Assembly (NCBI GenBank): GCA_003952965.2
Contig: CM025855.1
Location: 31,550,724 to 31,614,723 of the forward strand
Source of the DNA: Morella rubra
Lineage: Eukaryota > Streptophyta > Magnoliopsida > Fagales > Myricaceae
DNA: 64,000 bases
Reading direction: 5' to 3'
Shown: positions 1 to 12,172 of the stretch, one piece after another
How the letters are laid out: the number at the start of each line of letters is the position of its first letter
Position numbering within the stretch: position 1 is the stretch's first letter
Notes under the pieces: generated by a model
Databases searched by the model: none
What the model saw: the letters and a program-made list of their open reading frames with translations, nothing else
What the model was told of the DNA's origin: nothing
Translations under genes and position numbers: made by a program

Positions 1-1690
1 AGGAATTAGAATTAGTAGAAATACTAATTGTATCACTATGACCCAGTCACATTATGTTGAGAAAATTCTCAAACGGTTTAATCATATGGATTGTAAACCG
101 GTTTCAACACCTTTTGATAAAAGTGTGAAACTTTTTCCAAATACTGGAAGAGCTGTAGATCAGCTGTAGTATGCAAGAGTTATAGGGTGTTTAATGTATG
201 ACATGACTTGTACTCGTCTTGACATAGGTTTCGTTGTTGGGAAATTGAGTAGATACACCAGTAATGCAGGGCATATTCATTGGAATGTTGTACGTAGGGT
301 TCTTCAATATTTAAAAAGAACTATGGATTATGGTATCCAGTACAGTGGATATCCTTCTATGTTAGAGGACTTTACTGATGCAAGTTGGATCAATGAGAAT
401 GAGGATCACAAATCCACAAGTGGTTGGATATTCATACTTGGTGGTGGGGCGATCTCATGGGGATCGAAGAAACAAAGCATCATTACAGATTCGACCATGA
501 CATCCGAATTTGTTGCTTTGACTTCATGTGGGAAAGATGCTGAATGGTTATATAATTTATTGCCCTATTTGGCCTAAACCGATGGCGCCAATATCAATCC
601 ACTGTGATAGCCAAGCTACATTATCTCGAGCATATAGCAAAGTCTATAATGGCAAATCTAGACATATTGGCCTGAGACATAGCTATGTACGACAACTACT
701 CATTGATGGAGTAATTACTATAAGCTTTGTAAGATCTGAAAATATTGCGGATCTATTGACTAAAGGACTTACAAAGGATTTGGTGTGGAAATCAAAGCTA
801 AAATAAATGTGATCTGACCGTCCGATCAAAAGACCAAAAATACACGGCTTAGATCCTCACTCCGATGCTTTGTGCTAACTGCCAAGTGCACCTCATAAGC
901 GCCACAAAAGCGCCCCTAACGCCCTACAGCCCACGCCACACGCACGCGTGTGTGCGTGTGCATGTGGTGCACCATAGACTCCATGTCTTGCACTATATCA
1001 AATACATGCTAAAGCTCTCCAATAATAAATGCAATCCTAGAAAGTAGGAGTTCCCATGTGGGACACTTTAATAAACTCCCAATCCCAAAATATAATATAT
1101 AATAATAATTATTTTGAAAACACTTTAACAATCCCCCACCATTTTCAAAATACCAGAATAACAACTCTTATGCATAAACAAAAGTGTCTTGTGGACTTGA
1201 ACCTTTACTTAGTGAAAATACGTCAAAGCTGATTAGAAAAGTATGGTAGACAAGCTTTGAACCATCAATCCTATATAATCAGCCGGATGTACCTCACACA
1301 TAAGAGTTAAGTCTATCAAGAGATTCAGAAAGCTGACCCGTGGATTGGCCGTGGGTGGTGTATCCTTTTCATGAGTGCTTTAGAGATAAAACGAATTCTC
1401 ATAGAGGGCGGCACCACCCTCGACACTTATATAGGTAGACTTTTGAGTGTCCTGTAATAACACACTCCCTTGAACACATACAGTGTTCCAAGCCTATTAA
1501 GTGCTTAGCAGCACGACACCTCAAGTTACATTACAGGTACCAGGCACTTGTCCTTTTGGAGATGGTCAAAACTGTAAGTGCTTGTCATCACTGTAGGATG
1601 TACTTTTGCTCATTGAACCAAAAAGCTTGATACTTCAAGTGTTGGGTTGAGTTTCCATCATTTAGTGATTTTGAATCATTAGTTTTAGCC
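1..1690 (+). mobile_element. Copia LTR retrotransposon relic, 3' part
   Basis: The first 800 bases encode the end of a Copia-type reverse transcriptase and its RNase H region. Typical family landmarks are visible, such as GCLMYDMTCTRLDIGF, TDASWI, STSGWIF and AISWGSKKQ. The following 900 bases, with the stretch about dropping to lower-case AT-rich DNA near 1080-1140, resemble the non-coding 3' part of such elements; I could not place LTR borders. The element enters from the left edge and is incomplete. It is a fossil with a few breaks and looks old. Confidence 0.82.
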
Positions 1691-1714
1691 CCATCCCTTT
1701 TGATGTTCTAGATA

Positions 1715-2390
1715 TTTTTGCACCTATTGCTGAGAATCTATGGCATCAAAAAAATCTGCTACTTGCGCTTGATGAACAATTGATGCAGGAAGAATCTTTG
1801 TGGAAACAGCATTTATGGGTGCCTTGGCTTCCTTCGAGTGAGTTAAAAACAAGATTTTTTTAGGCTTCTACAGTTTTAAGACGATGCAGAAATGAAATTT
1901 TGAGATTGAGAAATCAGGAAAATTCCTGGGTATCTAGACGATGAGAAGTGGGGCAGATTCTCCTTGAATTCTATGCACATTTATACTCCTCTGAAAATGT
2001 ACCCTGTTCGAGGATTTAGAAGGTATCATCGACCCAGTTGTAACAGAAGATGAAAATGCTGGTTTGATCAAAATTCTAGAAAAAGAAGAGATTCGTGATA
2101 CGCTCTGAAAAATGAAAGTGGATAAGGCTCCGAGTCTTGATGGGATGACCACTCTCTTCTTTGTGCATTTTTGGGAGATAGTGGGGGAAGGAATTAGATA
2201 GAACTTTCCTTCAATTTTTCATGTAAGGATATATGCTGCCGAGCCTTAATGAGACATATCTCGGTCTTATTTCAAAGGTGGAAAACCCCTCCCAAGTCAA
2301 CCAATTCCGCCCCTATATTATTGTGTAATGTAGTGTATAAAGTGATATAAAAAATCATGGTTGATTGGCTTAAATAGGTGATTGAGCTAG
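1715..2390 (+). mobile_element. LINE (L1-type) fragment, linker and start of reverse transcriptase
   Basis: Translation gives the stretch that links endonuclease and reverse transcriptase in plant L1 LINEs (SLWKQ, then a region like RLRNQENSW, FYAHLYSSEN), followed by the first reverse-transcriptase block (YLGLISKVENPSQVNQFRP and a degenerate LCNVVYKVI-like stretch). Several stops and frame changes interrupt it, so it is dead. The sequence stops abruptly near 2390 and the next part of the same domain appears near 3841. A later insertion therefore split this LINE. Confidence 0.75.
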
Positions 2391-2935
2391 AATATTGCAT
2401 GCATAGTACATCTAAAACTAATATAATATTAATTTTTTAATGTTTTAAATATTAGTTTTAGATGAAAAAATGGTTAAGAGGCATAAATCTAAGTTGTGCA
2501 TTTAATTGTTGAATTTCTATGACGTTAGATTTAATTTATTGCACATACAATTTTTTCCTATCTTTGTCTTGCTGTATTTAAGTCATACTGTGTTCACACA
2601 TTTAAAATTATTTTTATCATTTGCACTATGATTATTGGCATTGTAATTATTTTATGAATTTAATTTCACATATGATGCCATGAGCTAATTAAATATTTTT
2701 GTGCAGGGTGATAAAATTAATTATTTTCTGGACTTGTAGAAGACAAGGGCAGTCTACTATGACACATGGTAGTGCAAGAGAGTCTCATTAATGGCAATGA
2801 TGTAATTATGAAGAAATGAGAGACTTAAATCTCAGCCCTCTATCACTCTTTTTACTCTTGCTTTCTTTTAACCTAGCGAACCTTACAACTTATTCTCTTT
2901 CTCCCCATTTTCTAACTTAGCCTCTTTTTCCTACA

Positions 2936-2979
<44 letters not shown>

Positions 2980-3840
2980 TTTCTCTCTCATTTTTTTTTC
3001 TCTTTCTTCCACTATTTTCTCTTTCCCAAAACTCTACTTCGTCTCTCATTCTCTCTATTTTTTTTGCCGCTACTATCTTTTCTCTCTCCCCTTTTCACCT
3101 TTTCTTTTCCATTTTCTCTTTTCTCTTTCTTCTCTTATTTTTTCTACCTTAGCCTATTCTCACTCTCTCTTTTCTCACCACCTACTTCTTCTCTATGGCC
3201 GAATATCACTTTCTCTCTCTCTCTTTATTTCTTTTCTTCTATTTTCTCATGATTTCCAATATAAAGTTTTATTTTTAGTTATTATTTTCAGTTTTTGATT
3301 AGTTTCTTTTATGCTTTATTATTCCAACATCTTGTAAATCAATTCCTAGGATTTAGATTTAAGTTTGTCGCTTTTTAATTATCTATAATTTCTATTTTCT
3401 ATTTCGGATTATGTTTTTTTGTTTTTTTTTTTCTTTTAACTTGAATCTTGGGTTGTAATAAGACAATATTATTTAATCCAAGAATCTTGTGCCTTATTTA
3501 TTCCTTGTTATTTACTTATTGTTATTTAATTTCTGTCATTTAATATTGTCATTTATTTTCCGTTATTTACTTTAATGCATGTTATATTCATAGTTTACGT
3601 TTTATATTGCTGTAATTTCGTTTTAAACTCTCCAAAATCCAAAAATATGAATCTGAACCGAGTTCTGTAAACGCTTTTATATTCTATTTCTTTTTACGTG
3701 AGTTTAAAATTAATCTATTTTTTTTTAGGAGACGATCTTGCCTTTTGAGCTATTTATTACTCGACATAACTCCTATACTTGGGATAACCTTTGTGCTGCT
3801 CATTTTAGAGTGAGTCAATAGGTGCTGTGTAAATTGATTT
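2391..3840. mobile_element. LTR-like insertion splitting the LINE (possible Gypsy solo LTR)
   Basis: About 1.45 kb of non-coding DNA interrupts the LINE reading. It has a CT-rich central part with a long (CT)n run near 2938-2978 and no coding potential. Its composition, a T-rich downstream part and a GACGATC-type motif near its right end, resembles long plant Gypsy LTRs. I could not define TG...CA ends or a convincing target duplication, so the family call is tentative. It is certainly younger than the LINE it interrupts. Confidence 0.35.
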
Positions 3841-5382
3841 CCCTATACCAGCTAGCTTTTGTCTCGAGGTGACAAATACAAGATAATTACATAGTTGTTG
3901 CGGAAATGTTTCACTGAATGAATCACAAGCATGGGAGAAGTGGATGGATGGCGATCAAGGTGGGTATGGAGAAAGCATATGATAGAGGGGATGGGATTTT
4001 TTATTGAAGATTTTGATGAATTTTGGATTTCACCCAACTTTGGTGTTGTGGGTTGAATAGTGCATCAAATCTACATCTTTTGCCATTGTTCTCAATGGGG
4101 GTCATTTGGGAGAATTTTGCTTACACGAGGGATTCATCAAGGAGATCCCCTATCTCTAGCTCTCTGTATTCTTTGATCTTGGGTGCTTTCTTGCTTGTTG
4201 TTAAATGAGGAGAGGGAAGGAAGATTGAAGGGCATTCAAATTTGTCGTGCGGCCCTAAAGGTTAACCATTTGCTATTTGCAGATGATTTACTTCTTGAAA
4301 AGCCATGGTGAGGGAGGCAAAAGATATGGATAGATGTTTGAATAAGTATATGTTGTGGTCTGGTCAAAAGCTCAACATCGTTAAATCTTCTATCCACTTT
4401 AGTAGGAATTTCCATGGACAACAAGTCATTCAAATTATGAATATTTTAAATTCGGAACGCCTCCCATTGAAAGTGAAGCATTTGGGGCTTTCCCTCCTAA
4501 TTCCTCGGTCCAAGAATTCAATGGTTGAAGAGCTGAAAGAAATTTTTTTTTCAGAAGATTGTGGGGTGGAAGGCTAAAATTCTCTTTTAGGCATGTAGGA
4601 CTACACTCATTAAAGCGGTAGTAGCTACAGTGCCTGCCTACCACCTCAATTTCTTCACCATGCCGCAATCTTGGTTCCATCAGACGGAAAAAGCAATGAA
4701 GGATTTTTGGTGGGGCTTCAATCTGGAAAAGAAAAAAAAAATCTCACTCTTAAATCATGGCAGCCTATTTGTACTTCGAAATGCGAGGGAGGTTTGGGGT
4801 TAAGGATGATGCATGAAGTTTATATGGCTCTGATGGCTAAGCTGGTTTGGAAGACGCTTACCCAACCAAATTGTTTATGAGTTCGGATGTTTAGAACAAA
4901 GTATTTAAACGATGCAGATTTCTGGTAGGCTAATGTTGGCCATAACCCTTCATGGACGTGGAGGAGTATGTTGCAATCCTGGGAGTTGGTGAAGTGCAGC
5001 TTCTGCAAGATGATGGGCAGTGGAGATACAATTTTTGTTTGGAAGGACTCTTGGATCCCATCACTCCCTGACTTGAAATCATCTCCAAGAGACCAAAATA
5101 TGTTGTGTGACCCCAAGCTAAAAGTATGTGAGCTAGTCAATCAGAATTCCCATGGGTGAGACTCTTCTAACCTTTTTACCTTTTTAATAGTGGTTCTGCA
5201 TAAGCTATCTTGAGAATTAAAATCCCTCCTATTGAAGTGGTGGATGGTGGTCTATGGTTGTTTGAAGGGTTTAGGTCGTTTTCTACCAAAGCAATGCATA
5301 AAGAAATTGGCAAGCAAAGGAGGGGTCAAAACTTTAGACCGTAGCAGACTTTTTGGAAGGATCTATGGAAGTTAAAAGTCCA
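3841..5382 (+). mobile_element. LINE (L1-type), rest of reverse transcriptase and C-terminal region
   Basis: This is the continuation of the split LINE. Recognisable pieces in order are YQLAFV with a QDNYI-like stretch, AIKVGMEKAYDR (reverse-transcriptase motif A region), an RGIHQGDPLSL-like motif, a FADDLLL-like catalytic motif near 4275, LGLSLLIPRSK, GGLGLRMMHEVYMALMAKL and a WVSWIPSLPDLK-like stretch before the zinc-finger-like FWKDLWKLKV end. Stops and frame changes occur throughout. It ends abruptly at another insertion near 5382. Confidence 0.8.
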
Positions 5383-5735
5383 TGACTAAAATAAAAGATA
5401 AACGTAATGCATAATTGAAGGATTATACGGAGAGAGGAGAGAAATAGTAAGGAGAAACAAAGGTCTAAGTAGTTCAGTCTAGAAGACTTATGTTTACTAT
5501 AAAAATCTTCTATGGCTATATTTTGTATTATGAGTCCATATAAATTACAAGTTAAAGGTCTATATTTATAAAGAAGATACAAAGCATGATAAGAAATATA
5601 TTCTTACGTGTAAACTTGAATCTTCGAGATTTTGACCATATTTCATATTAAAACCGAATCTTTGGTAATGTGATAATATTATATCAAATTTTATAGATTG
5701 ATTATAATATTATCTCAAACAGGCTTTCTCAAACA
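5383..5735. mobile_element. Short LTR-like insertion (possible Copia solo LTR) in LINE debris
   Basis: A 353-bp AT-rich segment starts with TG and ends with CA and interrupts the LINE reading. Read on the minus strand it resembles a short Copia LTR, with a TTTATAAATATAG TATA-like stretch and a CT-rich part after it. No clear 5-bp target duplication flanks it. It is a fossil with no coding content. Confidence 0.4.
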
Positions 5736-5756
5736 CAAGAAGAACATCTAAAATCT

Positions 5757-6035
5757 CGTGTTTGGAAAATGAAATCGAAAGCGATCGGGCCTGGAACGAG
5801 AATGGGTGTATGACCGTTGAAAAGTGGGACTTACAAATGTTATTTTAAAGCATCTCGAAGTGTTAGACAAGGAGATTCATTGTTGTCGTACTTGTTTATT
5901 TGGCAGAAGAAATTCTTTCTAGATTGCTGAAGTATGAATTCGAAAAGGGTAACATTGGCTATATTTCTCAACCAGTTGGTTCGCCTACTATTTCTCATTT
6001 ACTTTAAGTTGATGATATTGTCATTTTTTCTAGGC
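5757..6035 (+). mobile_element. Second LINE fragment (reverse-transcriptase core)
   Basis: Translation gives SRSVRQGDSLLSYLFI, then in another frame ILSRLLKYEF, GNIGYISQP and SHLLxVDDIVIFS, which is the catalytic YADD block with a changed first residue. This repeats a part of the reverse transcriptase already present near 4120-4290, so it is a separate LINE copy rather than the end of the first one. It is truncated on both sides and shifts frame at least once. Confidence 0.7.
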
Positions 6036-6330
6036 TAAATTACTCCACACATCCCTGGGGTATAACAAATTTTTAGTTTGGTCCATAGGGTAACGTTTGT
6101 CCTACGGCACGTTCCCATTTAAGTCCTGCCGTCAGAAAGGGCAAATGTAGTTGCTGATGTGTCTAACGGAAACCACGTTAGACCCATTCATCTCTGGACA
6201 TGTGTAACTAGTGGACACCTCATTTGACACAACGTGAAACTGTGGGTCCCACATCCAACATGGCTATCCACGTAGGATTAAAAGACCCACATCATTCGGT
6301 TAGCCATTTTAAACCCCTCCACGTTGAAAA
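6036..6330 (+). mobile_element. Mutator-like terminal region (tentative)
   Basis: Non-coding DNA that begins abruptly after the LINE fragment. Its style, with TTAGTTTGGTCC, CCGTCAG, CTAACGG and repeated CACGT/ACGT words, resembles the terminal inverted repeats of the Pack-MULE at 22501-24376 without being the same sequence. It lies just upstream of the GRF gene remnant. No matching right-hand repeat is visible before the assembly gap, so a transposon boundary here is inference. Confidence 0.3.
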
Positions 6331-6460
6331 CAATCCATCAGTGTTACAAAGAAAAACCCCCAAATTTCTTTGGAATCTCTCGCAAGAACCCTAACTCCTC
6401 CCAATGCCATTTTGATTTTGAATTGCTTCCCCCCTCAATTGGTGCCACATTGCTATCGCG

Positions 6461-8027
6461 ATGTCCAGGAGAGCAAGAGCAACATCGTCTTCCTCTGCCA
6501 GCGATGGTAGTAACGGTGGAGTTGCATCAGCGGAGCTAGAGATGCATGGCGACTCACAACTTTGCTTCTGTGGGTTGAAGGCACGGATGAGGATGAGCAC
6601 GACAGAGGGTAACCCAGGCAAGAGATTCTTTGGCTGCCCTTGATATTCAAGTAGTGAGGTAATTTGGTTAGCATTTAGAAGTTGATTGCTTTCGTATTTA
6701 GTCATTCAGATGTAGTTTGGTTAGTTTGCTTTTGCAATTTGAAGCAAATCTTGCAATGGTTTAATGTTCTTTTTTATGGTCTAAACGAGGGAAATATATA
6801 GGATTAATATCATGGTGGCACCTATTTAGTATTTGAGAGTTGTGATATTGATGGCATGGAAGCAATGTTTAAAAGTGATATTAGACAGATCTCTTAGTAG
6901 ATCTTACTGCATTGGGAGTTTACTTATCAATCCCAAAAAAAGAAAAAGGAAATTTCTTCCTCGATGATGGTTAGAAGAATTTTACTATGAAACATGGAAG
7001 TTACTCATAATTTTTCTCTGGACTTAGCTGCTATCAAAGCTTTACTAAAAAGGTGTAAGACTTTAGACTGACTTAATTGTCAAATGGGTTGTGGATTCAA
7101 AATCTTTTGAACTCATATGTCTACACATACTTCCTAAGTATATTTTAGGCTTAGATATGTATATTGAACCTCCTTGATAGATAGTATTAATGCAATCATT
7201 ACTTAGAAAAAAAAGAAAGAAAGGTTGGGACCACTGACATAGCAGTGAACATGAAGACACATTTCATCATTCACTTTCTTTCCATTCTGCAATAACATCA
7301 TTCTTATTGTACCACCCATATAACTACCATGAAAATGTAGTCAAAACAAATTTCTGGTGCATTTGTTTCCCTAATTGCATTTTAGACATCAGGTACAAAA
7401 TGTAAATGGAAAAATTAGTAACTAACAAGAATGCATACCTGATTGAGGTTGATGACATTAGAGCTAGTTAAGGTTAGGTTAGCAGTAAAGTCACAATGGG
7501 ATAGGATGTAGGTTCTTGGTATGATTCCTGAATACTTGTGCAACTGTTCTCCAGGAAAACCACTTTCAACTTCGAAGCTTCAAATCATGCTGGAAGACCC
7601 AAAAAAACAGGAGTTTACTTATCAATCCTATTATTTTGAGCAATGCTTTAAATGATCATTGAACCAATGGAAGAAAATGGATGGAGATTTATAATTGATC
7701 TTTAGGTTATAGATAAACTATTGAAGTATTGGGAGTTATGCTATACTGAAATCATTAAAAATTCTAATACCGTATTGCTTATGCAGAGGCATTTGGCCTG
7801 TAACTATTTGAGTGGATTGACCCCCCACATTCTGCACATGGGGAAGATGCCATTGCCAGTATGGTGAGGAAGATGAAGATCATAGAAGAGAAGATGAAGA
7901 TCATGGAGCAGGAGAGGAAGATCATGGATGAGGAGCTCCGTAAATTGAAGGCAAAAGAGAGGCAGCTTAGATTCATGTTGTTTGGAACCTAGATGTTTGT
8001 TGGTTGTGTTTGGATACTTTGTAGTTA
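6461..8027 (+). pseudogene. GRF-type zinc-finger protein, decayed two-exon gene
   Basis: Exon 1 (about 6461-6658) encodes a Ser-rich N-terminus and the GRF zinc-finger signature CFCGLKARMRM followed by NPGKRFFGCP, where the cysteines would bind zinc. A stop codon follows FFGCP directly. A GT donor at 6659 and an AG acceptor ending at 7786 bound a likely intron. Exon 2 gives a FEWIDPP stretch, then a charged coiled coil (MVRKMKIIEEKMKIMEQE, continuing to about 7970) and a hydrophobic end after RLRFMLFGT. Exon 2 also carries a stop and a one-base frame loss near its start. Plant genomes hold many such short GRF-coiled-coil-membrane proteins of unknown function. This copy looks dead. Confidence 0.65.
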
Positions 8028-8104
8028 AACCAATTGTAGGGACCCTTGTCATTATTCCTTTCTAGAAGTTATGAAATATGTATGTTTAGGTGGGTTCCTG
8101 GAGA

Positions 8105-9104
8105 NNNNNNNNNNNNNNNNNNNNNNNNNNNNNNNNNNNNNNNNNNNNNNNNNNNNNNNNNNNNNNNNNNNNNNNNNNNNNNNNNNNNNNNNNNNNNNNN
8201 NNNNNNNNNNNNNNNNNNNNNNNNNNNNNNNNNNNNNNNNNNNNNNNNNNNNNNNNNNNNNNNNNNNNNNNNNNNNNNNNNNNNNNNNNNNNNNNNNNNN
8301 NNNNNNNNNNNNNNNNNNNNNNNNNNNNNNNNNNNNNNNNNNNNNNNNNNNNNNNNNNNNNNNNNNNNNNNNNNNNNNNNNNNNNNNNNNNNNNNNNNNN
8401 NNNNNNNNNNNNNNNNNNNNNNNNNNNNNNNNNNNNNNNNNNNNNNNNNNNNNNNNNNNNNNNNNNNNNNNNNNNNNNNNNNNNNNNNNNNNNNNNNNNN
8501 NNNNNNNNNNNNNNNNNNNNNNNNNNNNNNNNNNNNNNNNNNNNNNNNNNNNNNNNNNNNNNNNNNNNNNNNNNNNNNNNNNNNNNNNNNNNNNNNNNNN
8601 NNNNNNNNNNNNNNNNNNNNNNNNNNNNNNNNNNNNNNNNNNNNNNNNNNNNNNNNNNNNNNNNNNNNNNNNNNNNNNNNNNNNNNNNNNNNNNNNNNNN
8701 NNNNNNNNNNNNNNNNNNNNNNNNNNNNNNNNNNNNNNNNNNNNNNNNNNNNNNNNNNNNNNNNNNNNNNNNNNNNNNNNNNNNNNNNNNNNNNNNNNNN
8801 NNNNNNNNNNNNNNNNNNNNNNNNNNNNNNNNNNNNNNNNNNNNNNNNNNNNNNNNNNNNNNNNNNNNNNNNNNNNNNNNNNNNNNNNNNNNNNNNNNNN
8901 NNNNNNNNNNNNNNNNNNNNNNNNNNNNNNNNNNNNNNNNNNNNNNNNNNNNNNNNNNNNNNNNNNNNNNNNNNNNNNNNNNNNNNNNNNNNNNNNNNNN
9001 NNNNNNNNNNNNNNNNNNNNNNNNNNNNNNNNNNNNNNNNNNNNNNNNNNNNNNNNNNNNNNNNNNNNNNNNNNNNNNNNNNNNNNNNNNNNNNNNNNNN
9101 NNNN
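8105..9104. other. Assembly gap of exactly 1000 N
   Basis: One uninterrupted run of 1000 undetermined bases. The round number indicates a placeholder of unknown true length, so distances across it, and the right side of the GRF-containing element, cannot be trusted. Confidence 0.99.
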
Positions 9105-11640
9105 GAAACCAGCGTCAAATTCGAGTCGTGTTGAAGGAGCGCAAGATTAGCCAATCAAAGCTCTTGTGTTGTGCCTAATGCGGGCCCCATTCGCTTCTCA
9201 ACCATTAAAAGTAGCGTCTGTTTCTCAAAATTTTGAAGTATATTTTTAAAATTTTAAAGATTTTTTAAATATTAAAATTTGTGAAAATTTTAGATGGTAT
9301 AAATAAATATAAAAATTTTAGAATGTGTTTGACAAATCTTTACACTTCCTTTTATTAAATTATTTTTTATTTTTTGTATTTTTATAAGGTTATCCTAAGC
9401 TGAAGTCAATGGCCGGTGATATCGCTAAATCTTCGATGAAGATTCAATACTTATTCGAATTAATTTTAAAATACGTACAGGAGAAGAATTATTCCATCCA
9501 ATAAAAAATGCTCGAGCATTGTATGCCGACCCAATTGAGCCTATCCACGAGCATCCTTTTTTGTCCTGAGCACCTAAGGCATCCACCAGTTTACAATTCA
9601 AACTCTTTCGACATCCTTGAATCAACCTACGTTTTTCATTCAATTCTTATGTTGTCCCTTTTTTTCTTTTTTTAGGGAATCAAGTTTTGGTGTATCATCA
9701 TGCATGGTTTAAATGCGTACGGTGATGTTTGGTGAAAAAGTCAGAATTTTGATAATTGACAAGCACAAATTTTAAATTCGTTGAAAGTTTGAACTTTTAC
9801 AGGAATCAGTAAAAAAAAGGGTAAAAAGATTAAGAAATATTCGATTGTAGAATGTATTTTAATTACCACGATGATTTAAATGCTTAAGGTAAATTTGGTA
9901 AAAAAATTCGACGGTGAAAAATTTTAAGAATTTGTAAAAGGATTGTGAAAAAAGTTGAATAATATTTTAATTGTAGAATGGTTTTTATTGAAATTTGTTA
10001 AAAAGTAAAGAAAAATAAAATTTGATAGAATTTTTTAATTAAAAAAGTAATAGAATTTATTAAAAATTATGAAGAGAAAGATTTAATATAATTTTTTAAT
10101 AAAAAAATATATTAGAATTGATGAAAGATTCAATAACATTTTGATACCGCAACATCACCCTATAATAAGTGGTAATCGAAATCTTATCCCTCCCAGAAAG
10201 AAAAAGGTCAAAGCAACATGCAAGGACGGTGCTTCACAATGTACAAACAGAGCTCGAAACTATTCGAAAAGTGGAAACCAAACCATCCTCGTAATCACCG
10301 TCGACAGTAAAGCAATGGAATCACGCTGATATTCTCGCGTTGCTTTAACTAAACTAAGTGCCCAAACAGTGGCTAAAGTTGGATGTTTCGAAAACTAGTA
10401 GATTCCTCGTTTGTTGCCTTGTTTGTGCTCGGAAGACGAAACTAACGGATCCATTTAACTCAGCTCCACAAACCACACCCAGTGTGAACACATGGATCTG
10501 TGACGCCAACTAAATTATCCTGTGAGCGGAGCCAAAATTTGGTCATACTGGCGTGAAAGAGACTCAAATCCATTATGCTCTGCTAGGCAATCGTAACCAT
10601 TGAAAGCCTCATTTTTCGAACGCTTTTATAAAGTGTGAGCAGTTTTATGTCTAAAGATCGGTTTTGCAGGGGCGAAAGAACACTTCAAAGAGCAGTTTCT
10701 CTTTAGAGAACAGCCAGCTGGTTTTGTACACATCCGCGCTTGAAAATATTTATTGCTAGCGCTTAAAAAGTCTCCTTCCATTTGTGAGTCGGCACTTTTA
10801 AAATTAATATTTGGAGTGGAAGATAATTTCAATTACATATTTTTATATATCCGGGACAAGTTTAGGGTGTAAATTTGTTTAAAATGATTTTTCGCTGACT
10901 TTTGTAATAATTTTTATATTTTGAGTCAATTTTAATATACATAAAATACATGTTTTTTTCTTCTTATTTTTTAACAACTTTTATTAATTTTTTTATTTAA
11001 AATTATATCAAATCCTCTTTCCTTATTTTAAAAAATTATAATAAAAATCATTTTACATTCAAATATTTTTAAATTTTTTCTCAATTTTTTTACTAACTCT
11101 AAAAAAAACTCTATTTTTTTTTTAATACTAACTCAAAATTCTTAAAGATTTTTGTTTCATAAACATCGGTTTAAATGTTTTAAACGAATACGAACCCTGA
11201 TCCGATCACCTTCGAAAAGAGAGGAAAATCGAAGCGTCAATCTTTATTAAATAGTATACTTATTTTCCACGCAAAGGGCGGATTTAATTGGCGGGTGATC
11301 TACCAACCGGTGATTTTATCTTCTTTATTAAATCCTTCCTCAATTCCTGCCTGTCAGTAACAAGACAAAACCTCTTTCCGAAATCGGAACAACGTTTCGT
11401 TCAGCCAAAGACAAACGTCGTCTGGTGCTAGCCAACAGATACTCGACACCTACAACGAAATCGGTAACGACGTTAAGGCGAGCCCTGAAGAGTCAGATTT
11501 ATCATCCCCGTTTGCCGGTTAACTAGAGGACAAAGCGGTCAGTATACCACAGTAACCGGTTGCCCAAGGTAGGACAATAATTCCATCCCATTACTAAAAG
11601 GAGTCGAAAAGACATGTAAAAAATATTAAAAACAACAAAA
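9105..11640. other. AT-rich spacer upstream of ARF2
   Basis: No gene is recognisable. The parts 9230-10130 and 10830-11170 are very AT-rich with many A/T runs. A short inverted pair, GGTGATGTT near 9719 and AACATCACC near 10150, could be the ends of a decayed MITE, but without a target duplication. The unique-looking part from about 11180 to 11640 probably contains the ARF2 promoter. Confidence 0.6.
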
Positions 11641-11742
11641 AGCAGAGAGAGAGAGAGAGAGACGGTCACACTCGCTCAAAAAACAGAAAACGAAAAGAGT
11701 GTGAATAAAGTTGTGGTGCTCTCCAAAGAAGTACGAATAGTA

Positions 11743-12172
11743 ATGGCAGCGAGCAGTGACACAGCAGAGACAGTCGCAGAGGAGACAGAGAAAAAGGACG
11801 GAGACGATGAGAAGCGAAAGAGATCACAAAACTGGTTCTTGAATCGAGGAGATTTTACAGTCTCTGCTGCAGAGTGACACCTGCGGTTCTTAGTTTGCCC
11901 TTAATTATAAAATTACTACTCAATTTGTACTGTTTTTAACCATTAATGCGATTTGGAGTGTTTGGACGGTGATGAACATTGATCGGTTGCTGAGGAGGAG
12001 GGGCCTGTGTTGAGAATTTCTTTGAGAAATGACGTCTTCGAGTTTTCCGGTGGCCGGTAAAGTTCAATCTCTCTTCCAAGGAATTGGAATTCCATTCCTT
12101 TTTCGGTTGATGACTCTAGTGTTTCTTGTATGGATCAATCTGGAGCATTATGCACTGTTTTTGATGGTGTAG
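11743..12172 (+). promoter_or_regulatory. ARF2 5' leader with four upstream ORFs
   Basis: A GA repeat near 11645-11662 precedes this leader. Four ATG-started ORFs lie before or across the ARF2 start: 11743-11877 (44 codons plus stop, highly charged, starting MAASSDTAETV), 11946-11972 (8 codons), 11972-12013 (13 codons, its ATG overlapping the previous stop as TGATG) and 12029-12172 (47 codons, overlapping the ARF2 start in another frame). The main ATG has T at -3, a weak context. Upstream ORFs are known to limit translation of several ARF mRNAs. Whether all four are in the mature mRNA is unknown, because a leader intron cannot be excluded. Confidence 0.55.

Noticed and set aside
3064-3252. 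Ser/Phe/Leu-rich open frame
   Set aside because: Low-complexity CT-rich DNA inside the LTR-like insertion.
8046-9178. Long open frames on both strands across the N block
   Set aside because: They consist of undetermined bases from the assembly gap and are artefacts.
9719-10161. Possible MITE with GGTGATGTT ends
   Set aside because: The inverted match is only about nine bases in AT-rich DNA and has no target duplication.
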